This document shows positions 1 through 7,175 of a stretch of 64,000 bases of DNA, piece by piece. The position numbers and the translations under genes are program-made. The notes beneath the pieces are model-generated. The model was not told the DNA's origin and did no database searches. It saw only the letters and a program-made list of their open reading frames with translations. The DNA comes from Psychromonas sp030397575. Lineage in GTDB: Bacteria; Pseudomonadota; Gammaproteobacteria; Enterobacterales; Psychromonadaceae. Each line of letters starts with the position of its first letter. The first letter of the stretch is position 1. Where the stretch lies: NCBI RefSeq assembly GCF_046250175.1, contig NZ_CP176468.1; one strand, 5' to 3'.

Positions 1-310
1 ATTTTTATCCTCTAATTTAGCAGAAACTATCACTATTGATGATTTAGCGGAATATATAGGCATGAGCCGTGCCGTGCTTCATCGTAAGTTTAAACAAGCA
101 ACCAACATGTCCCCTATTCAATTTGTTAAGTCGATGCGACTTAATCACGCAGCAATGAATATTGCAAAAGGCACTAGTGTATATGTTGCAGCAATGGATG
201 TTGGTTATATTAGTTCATCTCAATTTAGTCGTGAATTTAAAAGAATGTATGGCTTATCACCAAAGCAGTGGGCGAAATCAAAAGAAATGACTGAAAGTTC
301 GGCGTTATAG
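1..310 (+). CDS. AraC-family transcriptional regulator, C-terminal part (5' end outside window)
   Basis: The reading frame is open from base 2, so only the last ~102 residues are seen. They form the two helix-turn-helix subdomains of an AraC/XylS DNA-binding domain. The first HTH includes DDLAEYIGMSRAVLHRKFK, and the second includes VAAMDVGYISSSQFSREFK followed by the typical exit GLSPKQW. The effector-binding N-terminal domain lies off the window, so ligand and targets cannot be inferred. The ATG at 62 falls inside the first HTH and is not a start. The gene ends 46 bases before a decayed nth fragment. The family call is secure; the subfamily is not. Confidence 0.88.
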   Translation, partial: FLSSNLAETITIDDLAEYIGMSRAVLHRKFKQATNMSPIQFVKSMRLNHAAMNIAKGTSVYVAAMDVGYISSSQFSREFKRMYGLSPKQWAKSKEMTESSAL

Positions 311-356
311 TAAATTAATTCAATTAATAGCTAATTTGATACTGTTCAGTTGACAT

Positions 357-620
357 CTAGCCTTATTATCTTTTGGCTGGCCAACCATTGCTGTCGATAC
401 ACATATCTTCCGTGTTTCTAACCGCACTAAGTTAGCCATGGGCAAGAATGTTGATGATGTAGAAAAAAAGCTGTTAAAAGTTGTTCCAGCGGAATTCAAA
501 GTAGATGTACATCACTGGTTAATATTACACGGTCGTTATACCTGTATTGCTAGAAAACCACGCTGCGGCTCATGCTTAATAGAAGACCTATGTGAGTTTA
601 AAGAAAAAACCAATTATTAA
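357..620 (+). pseudogene. nth: nth (endonuclease III) remnant, C-terminal ~87 codons only
   Basis: The frame open from 354 to 620 reads like the last third of endonuclease III: FGWPTIAVDTHIFRVSNRT, then VVPAEFKVDVHHWLILHGRY, then the four-cysteine iron-sulfur loop (C-x6-C-x2-C-x5-C in CIARKPRCGSCLIEDLC). The aspartate of VDTH, the catalytic Asp of the family, is kept. The N-terminal ~125 residues are absent, including the helix-hairpin-helix with the catalytic lysine. Homology begins abruptly at FGWP with an in-frame stop (TGA, 351) just upstream. An ATG at 438 would give a 60-aa peptide without the active site. I call this a truncated gene left by a deletion or rearrangement next to the AraC gene. 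A functional nth may exist elsewhere. Confidence 0.88.
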
Positions 621-800
621 ATTTAACCGCAACCCAATATTAATGGGTTGCGTTAGCCTCTCTTCAACAAACTCAACATCTCTCCAAAACGATTTAAAAC
701 TTCAGACTTAAAACAATGAACACTAAAACATAAAGGCCACTTGCCTTTATCCAACAGAAAGATATTCTGTCTTAAATCAAATAATAAAAAGTTGAAACTT

Positions 801-1406
801 ATGCATTTTCGCCACCTACAGCACACACTATTTATCCTATTCAGTTCAGTATCCTTTGGGCTCTCAGCAGCAAGTATTGGCACCGTAACATTAGATAATG
901 GTGCCACAGTTCAATTAAACGATGACCACACCTGGGAATATATCGCCGTTAATACTGAGATAACTACAAAAGCTGATAATACAATTATACCTGTCGTCAT
1001 CGCCTCGACTACAGTAATACCTGCTAACACAGAACAAACAGCAAAAGATAAATCATCACTAGTGCGTTCAGGATTGTTAAATACGGCCGTAAAAAGTGAT
1101 GTCAAAGTGACCTTTACTGAAGCCACTTGGCGAGAGCGATCCCTTGGTTTAAAGTTTGCCTTATCCAGTAATAACGCAGAGGGTGTCGTAATAGTAAAAG
1201 TTGCAGCCACTTTTTATGATGATCAAGCTAAACAAATTTCCGAGCAAACCTTCAACGTATGGCAAGCCAGCTACAGATTGCCAAATACTTACTTACGCAA
1301 AGGTGAAACACGAGACAGTCGAATAATTTGGGTTGATGGTATCGACAAAGCTAACTGGGCAGATAAATTGCTCAGCCTAAAAATCGTTGAAATAGAAACT
1401 CGTTAG
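801..1406 (+). CDS. DUF3157 family periplasmic protein of unknown function
   Basis: This encodes 201 aa from ATG 801. The frame extends upstream to a TTG at 741, but starting at 801 puts a hydrophobic signal peptide (residues ~8-24, ending near GLSAAS) at the N-terminus. After the signal comes a TVTLDNGATVQLNDDHTWEY-type strand pattern, typical of DUF3157 proteins of Vibrio, Shewanella and relatives. A beta-rich C-terminal half follows (VKVTFTEATWRERSL, YLRKGETRDSRIIW). No catalytic motif is visible. It is probably an exported protein with a small N-terminal beta motif. Function is unknown. It stands alone, with no obvious operon partner. Confidence 0.72.
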   Translation: MHFRHLQHTLFILFSSVSFGLSAASIGTVTLDNGATVQLNDDHTWEYIAVNTEITTKADNTIIPVVIASTTVIPANTEQTAKDKSSLVRSGLLNTAVKSDVKVTFTEATWRERSLGLKFALSSNNAEGVVIVKVAATFYDDQAKQISEQTFNVWQASYRLPNTYLRKGETRDSRIIWVDGIDKANWADKLLSLKIVEIETR

Positions 1407-1592
1407 GTTTTTATGTTTAAAAATAATGAATTGTCAATGGGGGAGTTGTGTTCGTATAGCGAGTTCCCTTTTGGAGAAGCTCTACAAGCTCATGGCGCAT
1501 AATAAGAAATTTATCGTTAGCTAAAACACTGAGTGTAGTGAAGATAGCTAACTGTAAATTTTACTGCTGTAATGACTTGTAAACTGTACTTG

Positions 1593-2012
1593 CTACGAAG
1601 GCTGCTTATCGAAAGTTTTAACGCCCTCAGGAATCTGATACCAATCTTGCTTTTCACTAAGCCATACATGCACAGTTGGCTTTATTATACGAGTGTCTGC
1701 TAAGTTGCTTGGTTTTAGTTTTAGCTTGTCAGGTTCATTAGGGTCGAAATGATAAAGCCTATTGCCGCATGACGGACAAAATTTAGCGCCATTAATATTT
1801 CCACTATCCGAGGGACGACTCCATTCTTTCATTACCCCACTAAACTTAACACTTTTAGTTGTCACCACAGCCGTAATACTAAATGCACTAGTAGATAACT
1901 TTTGGCACTCTTTACAATGACAAGCGACAACCATTAAAGGTGGTTCAAGAAGCTCATAAGTTACTTCGCCACATTGGCAAGAACCTTTAATTGGGTACTT
2001 AACGCTTTCCAT
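1593..2012 (-). CDS. GFA/CENP-V domain protein (glutathione-dependent formaldehyde-activating family)
   Basis: This encodes 139 aa. The ATG at 2012 is chosen over the upstream TTG (2024) because GGAG lies six bases ahead of it. The chain has the zinc ligands of the GFA fold: CQC at residues 12-14, CHCKEC at 31-36 and CPSC at 79-82. These bind two zinc ions in characterised relatives such as Gfa. Members are named for formaldehyde-glutathione adduct formation, but most paralogues have no proven substrate. No glutathione-dependent formaldehyde dehydrogenase is nearby, so the specific role is open. It is cytosolic, with no signal peptide, and sits alone between DUF3157 and an unrecognised gene. 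Confidence 0.85.
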   Translation of the reverse strand: MESVKYPIKGSCQCGEVTYELLEPPLMVVACHCKECQKLSTSAFSITAVVTTKSVKFSGVMKEWSRPSDSGNINGAKFCPSCGNRLYHFDPNEPDKLKLKPSNLADTRIIKPTVHVWLSEKQDWYQIPEGVKTFDKQPS

Positions 2013-2138
2013 AATCGACTCCAATGTTTAGGGCAGCTTAGGCCGCATTAAGTAGACAAAATTGATTTGTTGTAATGTATAGCGAAGCGGAACGTAATCC
2101 GCTGTTTTAGTTACGTTTAAACGTTTTATTATATAAAT

Positions 2139-2678
2139 TTACTTCGAAAGAACATCTTCAGTTAGATATTTAGTTTGTGCAATAATTATAAGCGTTTTTC
2201 CTAGTATGTCTCTGAAGTCAAAATATGATGATTCTTTAGAAATTGTATTCTTAGTCCAAGCTATAAATTTCTCACGGTGTTCAATGTTATTTGTATGCGC
2301 AAGGTCACCATAAAGAAAACCTTGGTAAATATCCCAGTTGGACATTCTTTCACCATCGTAAATAAGTGGTGAATCAGAGTTCCAATACTTTTTAATCCAA
2401 GCCTGCATCTCTATTAGTGCTTCTAACTTATTATCATCCGCTTTAAGCTTTTTAAAGTGAGAATGTAAATTATTGATACGGAAGTGTTCGTTTCTTTGAA
2501 AAAACAATCTATGCGTCAAAAGAAATGCATCAAGCCCTTCGTCAGTTGGACCTACGTAATCTAATACTTCTGCTCCAATTGTGACTTTATGCTCCTTTTG
2601 CATTTGCTTCGAAAATGAGCTGGCAATAAGTTTGTCTGCTTTGGAAACGAATAACTCAAGTACTTCTTTAGAATGCAT
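2139..2678 (-). CDS. hypothetical protein, 179 aa, not recognised
   Basis: The frame runs from ATG 2678 to TAA 2139, with a weak GAG upstream. The product is soluble and predicted mostly helical, without signal peptide or transmembrane segment. It is rich in charged and aromatic residues (for example THRLFFQRNEHFRINNLHSH near residues 55-75 and MQAWIKKYW near 90-100). No cysteine cluster, nucleotide-binding loop or HTH is evident. The gene is flanked by AT-rich non-coding DNA on both sides (2013-2138 and 2679-3039), which fits an accessory gene. I do not recognise the family. It is real by length and codon pattern but unassigned. Confidence 0.6.
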   Translation of the reverse strand: MHSKEVLELFVSKADKLIASSFSKQMQKEHKVTIGAEVLDYVGPTDEGLDAFLLTHRLFFQRNEHFRINNLHSHFKKLKADDNKLEALIEMQAWIKKYWNSDSPLIYDGERMSNWDIYQGFLYGDLAHTNNIEHREKFIAWTKNTISKESSYFDFRDILGKTLIIIAQTKYLTEDVLSK

Positions 2679-3039
2679 AGCTAAACTCTAGATTCATATA
2701 ACGAGGCTGTAGAATTTTTCATTCTCAGCCTGATTTTTTAAAAAAAATCACATTTACTTGAGATTCAAATAGATTATTCACTTTTCAATAAATGATTGAT
2801 TAAATTGACTTGTAAGAGTGTTTATAAGATTAATTAGATTGGATTATTGCGGTTTAAGGGCTTAGCCCTTGGATTAATGTAAACTATACCTTAACTTCAA
2901 CTTCTCTATCGTTATTATTTTCACTTTCGACTAAAAGGTAATTGTATTAATCACCAGTGATAGTTAGTTATAATCACAGGACGATACCCGATATTTACAC
3001 AAGCCTTTATTTTAAAAATGTGGAAACAACTGGCATAAA
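2679..3039. other. AT-rich intergenic region between the hypothetical gene and yehS
   Basis: No open frame of convincing length or composition and no RNA gene were found on either strand. It should hold the promoter of the 179-aa gene, but no clear -35/-10 pair stands out. The segment ends at the yehS terminator. Confidence 0.5.
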
Positions 3040-3066
3040 AAAGCCGAGTTAATTAACTCGGCTTTA
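3040..3066 (-). terminator. Rho-independent terminator of yehS
   Basis: A palindromic stem (AAAGCCGAG...CTCGGCTTT around TTAATTAA) is followed, on the minus strand, by TTTTTATG. It begins 25 bases after the yehS stop. Confidence 0.8.
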
Positions 3067-3090
3067 GTATTAGATTGAAACTAAGTACGT

Positions 3091-3591
3091 TTACTCAGCG
3101 TCAACTGCGTCAGTACTTGGTTTAGTTCCACGGAACTGCACTGTAATACCGTCAATAAAGCGACGTAGTAGTTGATCACCACAAGGCTTGTAATTACGGT
3201 GATCAGACTTTCTAAATAATGCTGATAACTCACCTTTAGATACTGGGAAGTTAGCAAGTGATAATGCATTTAGCATATCTTCATCTTTAAAGTTTAACGC
3301 GATACGTAACTTACGAAGAATATCGTTGTTAGATAAAATCGCTTTAGCAGGTAATACAGCTGGTACTGCGCCCTCTTTACGGCCACGTTTTTCATAGATT
3401 AAGCCGTCAAGAAACAACGATAAAACGCTATCACGACAAAGTACAAAACCTTCTGCGTCTTCTTTAGCAATAATACTATGTAAAAAATCAACGCTCATTT
3501 CGTTATCAACTGAAGCAAAGATGGCTAGCATTTTTGTATCATTTAATTGCAGTGCATAACGTACACGGCGTAAAACATCATTAGTAATCAT
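3091..3591 (-). CDS. yehS: DUF1456 family protein YehS
   Basis: This encodes 166 aa made of two tandem ~75-residue repeats: MITNDVLRRVRYALQL at the start and ILSNNDILRKLRIALNF near residue 87. This is the hallmark of DUF1456/YehS. Each repeat is helical and is followed by a conserved segment (DNEMSVDFL in the first, NFPVSKGELSALF in the second). The family is widespread in gammaproteobacteria, and no biochemical role is established. The protein is cytosolic. The gene has its own terminator and lies 59 bases downstream of nadA on the same strand, so transcription from nadA could continue into it. Confidence 0.9.
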   Translation of the reverse strand: MITNDVLRRVRYALQLNDTKMLAIFASVDNEMSVDFLHSIIAKEDAEGFVLCRDSVLSLFLDGLIYEKRGRKEGAVPAVLPAKAILSNNDILRKLRIALNFKDEDMLNALSLANFPVSKGELSALFRKSDHRNYKPCGDQLLRRFIDGITVQFRGTKPSTDAVDAE

Positions 3592-3650
3592 AAATTCTCA
3601 ATAAGTTGAGTGATAGTAAGCTCATTATGTCAGAGCTTACAATAAAACGC

Positions 3651-4709
3651 TTACGCGTTACCTTTAACTTTTAACTGTTGCTCAGCGGCAAAGTTTAACA
3701 TTCTATCTAGCGATACTAACGCGCCTTTAGCAACGTTAGGATCAACATCTATCTCATGCCCTGAAGCATCAGTTAATGAATCATATATTGCCTTAAGGCC
3801 GTTCATAGCCATCCAAGGACAATGTGCACAACTACGGCACGTTGCGCCGTTACCAGCTGTTGGTGCAGCCATCATCTCTTTATCTGGACATGCTTGCTGC
3901 ATTTTATAAAAGATGCCTGTATCAGTAGCTACAATTAATTTTTTATTAGGTAGAGATTGCGCTGCTTTGATCAGTTGGCTTGTAGATCCTACTGCATCAG
4001 CTAATTTTACGACACTCTCAGGCGACTCTGGATGCACTAGTATAGCAGCATCAGGGTGGATTGCTTTCATATCGCGTAATGCACTAGCTTTAAACTCATC
4101 GTGAACAATACAGTCACCTTGCCACATAATCATGTCAGCTTGAGTTTTGCGCTCAATATAACTACCTAAATGGCGATCTGGTCCCCATATGATTTTTTTA
4201 CCTTCGCTATCTAAATGTTCAACGATCTCTAACGCAATGCTCGATGTCACGACCCAATCTGCGCGTGCTTTAACAGCAGCTGAAGTATTTGCATATACAA
4301 CCACAGCACGTTCTGGATGTTCATCACAAAAGGCAGAAAACTCTTCCACAGGACAACCCACGTCTAAAGAACAAGTAGCGGCAAGTTCAGGCATTAGTAC
4401 GGTTTTATGTGGTGTTAAAATTTTTGCTGTTTCTCCCATAAAGCGAACACCAGCAATAATCAATGTTTTTGCTTTATGATCTCGACCAAAGCGAGCCATC
4501 TCTAAAGAGTCTGCAACGTAACCACCCGTTTCTTCAGCCAGCGCTTGGATTTCAGGATCGGTATAATAATGAGCGACAAGTACCGCATCTTTTTCAACAA
4601 GTAGTTGTTTGATTTTAGCTTTGTAATCAATCTTTTCCTGTGAAGTTAATTCAACAGGTTTACCAGGAAATGGATAATCAGATCCAACAAGCGGGGAAAA
4701 TTGGCTCAT
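3651..4709 (-). CDS. nadA: Quinolinate synthase A
   Basis: This 352-aa enzyme of de novo NAD synthesis condenses iminoaspartate (from NadB) with dihydroxyacetone phosphate to give quinolinate, using a [4Fe-4S] cluster. The cluster ligands of the E. coli-type protein are at matching positions: C113 (in ATCSLDVGC), C200 (in WQGDC) and C297 (in CRSCAHC). Length equals the family norm. A promoter with -10 TATAAT lies just upstream. The order cpoB, tRNA-Lys array, nadA is the arrangement known from E. coli and relatives, which supports orthology. Confidence 0.97.
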   Translation of the reverse strand: MSQFSPLVGSDYPFPGKPVELTSQEKIDYKAKIKQLLVEKDAVLVAHYYTDPEIQALAEETGGYVADSLEMARFGRDHKAKTLIIAGVRFMGETAKILTPHKTVLMPELAATCSLDVGCPVEEFSAFCDEHPERAVVVYANTSAAVKARADWVVTSSIALEIVEHLDSEGKKIIWGPDRHLGSYIERKTQADMIMWQGDCIVHDEFKASALRDMKAIHPDAAILVHPESPESVVKLADAVGSTSQLIKAAQSLPNKKLIVATDTGIFYKMQQACPDKEMMAAPTAGNGATCRSCAHCPWMAMNGLKAIYDSLTDASGHEIDVDPNVAKGALVSLDRMLNFAAEQQLKVKGNA

Positions 4710-4742
4710 TATTAACTCTTAGATATAGAAAAATGGGTGCAG

Positions 4743-4771
4743 ATTATAGCAACTTAGAAGAAAAAAAGTAA
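4743..4771 (-). promoter_or_regulatory. Candidate nadA promoter
   Basis: On the minus strand, -35 TTACTT (4771-4766) and a perfect -10 TATAAT (4748-4743) are separated by 17 bases, 34 bases before the nadA start. Confidence 0.55.
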
Positions 4772-4817
4772 TGAAATATTTACGAGTAGTTAGATATATA
4801 ATGGGGAGATAAAAAGG

Positions 4818-4893
4818 TGGTGGGCCGTGAAGGATTTGAACCTTCGACAAATGGATTAAAAGTCCACTGCTCTACCAACTGAGCTAACGGCCC
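4818..4893 (-). tRNA. tRNA-Lys(TTT), array copy 4 (promoter-distal)
   Basis: A full 76-nt cloverleaf with encoded CCA. Acceptor GGGCCGT pairs with ACGGCCC, the D arm is GCTC/GAGC, the anticodon loop CTTTTAA carries anticodon TTT, and the T loop is GTTCAAATC. It is identical to the other three full copies. Confidence 0.97.
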
Positions 4894-4931
4894 ATATAAT
4901 TTACATATGGTTATGGTTTTAATTTTCAATT

Positions 4932-4983
4932 CACTTTTAGATTAAAAGTGTATCAATAGCTCTACCAACTGAGCTAACGGCCC
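4932..4983 (-). pseudogene. Truncated tRNA-Lys: 5' acceptor strand, D arm and hairpin only
   Basis: It begins exactly like the real gene (GGGCCGTTAGCTC... through the D arm, ~26 nt), then diverges into the CACTTTTA/TAAAAGTG hairpin. No T arm or 3' acceptor strand is present, so no cloverleaf can form. It is one of two such units with an intact 5' acceptor strand. Confidence 0.85.
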
Positions 4984-5035
4984 ATATAGTTTTATATGGT
5001 TTGTTTTTAACTCTACAACTGAGCTTATATAAAAG

Positions 5036-5111
5036 TGGTGGGCCGTGAAGGATTTGAACCTTCGACAAATGGATTAAAAGTCCACTGCTCTACCAACTGA
5101 GCTAACGGCCC
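5036..5111 (-). tRNA. tRNA-Lys(TTT), array copy 3
   Basis: A complete 76-nt gene identical in sequence to the other copies, with anticodon TTT and encoded CCA. On its 3' side (lower coordinates) the transcript runs into a degenerate D-arm sequence. Confidence 0.97.
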
Positions 5112-5204
5112 ATATGATTTATATATGGTTATGGTTTTATTTAATGAATTAACTTTTAAATTAAAAGTGCTTCAATGGCTCTACCAACTGAGCTTATATA
5201 AAAG

Positions 5205-5280
5205 TGGTGGGCCGTGAAGGATTTGAACCTTCGACAAATGGATTAAAAGTCCACTGCTCTACCAACTGAGCTAACGGCCC
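5205..5280 (-). tRNA. tRNA-Lys(TTT), array copy 2
   Basis: A complete 76-nt gene identical in sequence to the other copies, with anticodon TTT and encoded CCA. Confidence 0.97.
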
Positions 5281-5318
5281 ATATAATTTACATATGGTTA
5301 TGGTTTTAATTTTCAATT

Positions 5319-5370
5319 CACTTTTAGATTAAAAGTGTATCAATAGCTCTACCAACTGAGCTAACGGCCC
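5319..5370 (-). pseudogene. Truncated tRNA-Lys: 5' acceptor strand, D arm and hairpin only
   Basis: It has the same structure as the unit at 4932-4983: exact tRNA 5' end and D arm, then the hairpin. It sits between two spacer blocks so alike that unequal crossing-over or a partial deletion of a former tRNA copy is the simplest origin. Confidence 0.85.
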
Positions 5371-5462
5371 ATATAATTTACATATGGTTATGGTTTTAAT
5401 TTTCAATTCACTTTTAGATTAAAAGTGTATCAATAGCTCTACCAACTGAGCTTATATAAAAG

Positions 5463-5538
5463 TGGTGGGCCGTGAAGGATTTGAACCTTCGACAAATGGA
5501 TTAAAAGTCCACTGCTCTACCAACTGAGCTAACGGCCC
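5463..5538 (-). tRNA. tRNA-Lys(TTT), array copy 1 (promoter-proximal)
   Basis: A complete 76-nt gene with anticodon TTT and encoded CCA. It is the first intact tRNA of the transcript, preceded by two D-arm look-alikes in the leader. Confidence 0.97.
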
Positions 5539-5744
5539 ATATAATTTACATATGGTTATGGTTTTAATTTTCAATTCACTTTTAGATTAAAAGTGAATCA
5601 ATAGCTCTACCAACTGAGCTACATACGTATTTTATAACGTTTTGGTTTTGTTTAATCTTAAAATAGATTAAAAGCTCTACCAACTGAGCTTTAAGTTTAA
5701 GCTAGAACATGATTTGCATCACGTGTTGCTCTCAACTGCGGCGT

Positions 5745-5772
5745 ATAATATACAAATATTTTCAGAGCGCAA
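5745..5772 (-). promoter_or_regulatory. Promoter of the tRNA-Lys array
   Basis: On the minus strand, -35 TTGCGC (5772-5767), a 16-base spacer and -10 TATTAT (5750-5745) are followed by a GC-rich discriminator ACGCCGC. This is the form expected of stringently controlled stable-RNA promoters. It lies between cpoB and the first D-arm repeat. Confidence 0.7.
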
Positions 5773-5856
5773 CAAAAAAATGCGACTTTTATTTCATGTG
5801 CTGAGAAATTAAACAATAATAGATTTAAGCACAATTATTCTAGGTAAAATATGTGC

Positions 5857-6585
5857 TTAAAGAGTCTTTAAACGTTTAGCAGCTAAGTTTGCTGCAGATG
5901 AATTTGGATACTCAGAGACCGTTTTCTGATAGAAAGATTTCGCAGAATCAATCGAACCAGCATATTCATCAATGATACCAATTTTAAGTAATGCATCGGC
6001 GCGTTTATTAGAGTCAGGGTATTTTTCAGTGACAACTAAGAATGCAACTTTAGCTTCATCTCGTTTCTTTTCTTTATAGAGGAGTTGCCCTAACCAGTAT
6101 TGCGCGTTTGGAACATAACTTGATTCAGGATGATCAATAACAAACGCTTCAAAAGCAGTAATAGCCTGCTGATACTGTTTATCATTAAGCACTAAATCAA
6201 CAGCAGCTTGATAAGCGGCTTTGTCTGTACCAGGAGCAGCTGGTGTTGCAGATGCAGCAACAGGTTGTGAAGTTTGTTGACGTTCATCTAACATTTGATA
6301 GAGGTTACGTTGACGCTCTTCAATTTGCTCTAGGTCATTGGAAAAGACTTCCATTGAACCCTTTATCTGATTTATCTCTTGTCCTAATTGATCTAACTGA
6401 GTTTGAAAACGAATCTGCATTTTATTGCGTATCGTCATCACTCTTGTTAACTCATCCATACGTTTTAGTAATTCTGCATTACTAGCCGTACTGACCGTTG
6501 CATCTGAAACAGGTGCAGCAGCGTAACTCGGGAAAGAGAAAAAAGCGGTCATAAGCATGGCCGCTGATAGATTACGTTTTTTCAT
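5857..6585 (-). CDS. cpoB: Cell division coordinator CpoB (YbgF)
   Basis: This 242-aa periplasmic protein is the last gene of the tol-pal operon. Residues 1-22 form a signal peptide (to SYAAA). Residues ~35-95 form the trimerising coiled coil (KRMDELTRVMTIRNKMQ... QIEERQRNL). Residues ~118-240 carry TPR repeats (YQAAVDLVLNDKQYQQAI, YVPNAQYWLGQLLY, AEYPNSSAANLAAKRL-like endings). In E. coli it binds TolA and coordinates outer-membrane constriction with PBP1B-driven septal peptidoglycan synthesis. It starts 7 bases after the pal stop, consistent with co-transcription. Confidence 0.95.
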   Translation of the reverse strand: MKKRNLSAAMLMTAFFSFPSYAAAPVSDATVSTASNAELLKRMDELTRVMTIRNKMQIRFQTQLDQLGQEINQIKGSMEVFSNDLEQIEERQRNLYQMLDERQQTSQPVAASATPAAPGTDKAAYQAAVDLVLNDKQYQQAITAFEAFVIDHPESSYVPNAQYWLGQLLYKEKKRDEAKVAFLVVTEKYPDSNKRADALLKIGIIDEYAGSIDSAKSFYQKTVSEYPNSSAANLAAKRLKTL

Positions 6586-6592
6586 ATAGAAA

Positions 6593-7147
6593 TTAGTAAA
6601 CTAATTCTGCACGACGGTTTTCAGCGCGAGCAGCTTCGTTATGACCTAGGTTAACTGGCTTCTCTTCACCGTAGCTTACTACTGTGATTTGACTTGCAGA
6701 AACACCCATGTTTTCTAAGTAAGTAGAAACAGCTAGACCACGACGTTCGCCAAGTGCGATGTTGTACTCAGGCGTACCTAGTTCATCAGCATGACCTTCA
6801 ACAGTGATTGATTTATCAGTATTGTTTACTAAGTATTTAGCATGAGCATCTAAAATTGTTGCGTATTTTGGAGAGATAACTGATTTATCAAACTCAAAGT
6901 TGATTGTTGTCTCTAAAATCGCGCTAGTGTATTGCTCAACTAACTTTTCTTCAGCAGTTAATTCAATTGCTTGAATTGTATCTGTTTGTACTGCATCTTC
7001 AGCTGCTTTTTTAGCTGCTGCCGCTGCTTGTTCAGCTTGTAGCTTCGCTGCTGCTTCTGCATCTGCATCAGTAGTTGAAGAACAAGCACCTAATGCTAAC
7101 ATTGGTAGTGCAATTAATAAGCCTTTTGAAATCATAGAACGATTCAT
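6593..7147 (-). CDS. pal: Peptidoglycan-associated lipoprotein Pal
   Basis: This encodes 184 aa. The N-terminal signal ends in lipobox LGAC with the lipidated cysteine at C22. A long Ala/Lys-rich linker (~30-55) follows, then an OmpA-like peptidoglycan-binding domain (~80-184) with TINFEFDKS, VEGHADELGTPEYN and GEERR-like features (NIALGERR, NRRAELVY). It anchors the outer membrane to peptidoglycan and is moved to the septum by TolB/TolQRA. The order tolB-pal-cpoB is canonical. Confidence 0.97.
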   Translation of the reverse strand: MNRSMISKGLLIALPMLALGACSSTTDADAEAAAKLQAEQAAAAAKKAAEDAVQTDTIQAIELTAEEKLVEQYTSAILETTINFEFDKSVISPKYATILDAHAKYLVNNTDKSITVEGHADELGTPEYNIALGERRGLAVSTYLENMGVSASQITVVSYGEEKPVNLGHNEAARAENRRAELVY

Positions 7148-7175
7148 TTTATTTCCTTAGTACGTTTTAATTAAA

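Larger units (their letters stand above)
4932..5692 (-). repeat. tRNA-Lys-derived spacer repeats (D-arm plus anticodon-loop-like hairpin)
   Basis: Seven copies of the D arm AGCTCAGTTGGTAGAGC lie outside the four real tRNAs, in the leader (5673-5692, 5601-5620) and spacers (5434-5452, 5345-5370, 5177-5194, 5009-5025 degenerate, 4957-4983). In at least four the D arm is followed by a hairpin CACTTTTA-atc-TAAAAGTG (5575-5597, 5409-5427, 5319-5337, 4932-4950; variants at 5152-5170 and near 5655). The hairpin keeps the tRNA-Lys anticodon-loop string ACTTTTAATC. T arm and 3' acceptor are missing. Between hairpin and next tRNA lies a conserved AT-rich linker ending in ATATGG. The whole reads as a repeated tRNA 5'-half pattern. 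Confidence 0.9.

Noticed and set aside
653..1210. Minus-strand frames opposite the DUF3157 gene
   Set aside because: They overlap a recognisable exported protein on the plus strand and have no family features.
4818..5692. Regularly spaced repeats resembling a CRISPR array
   Set aside because: The repeat unit folds as a perfect tRNA-Lys cloverleaf with CCA, and the spacers are tRNA-derived and alike rather than unique. No cas gene is nearby.
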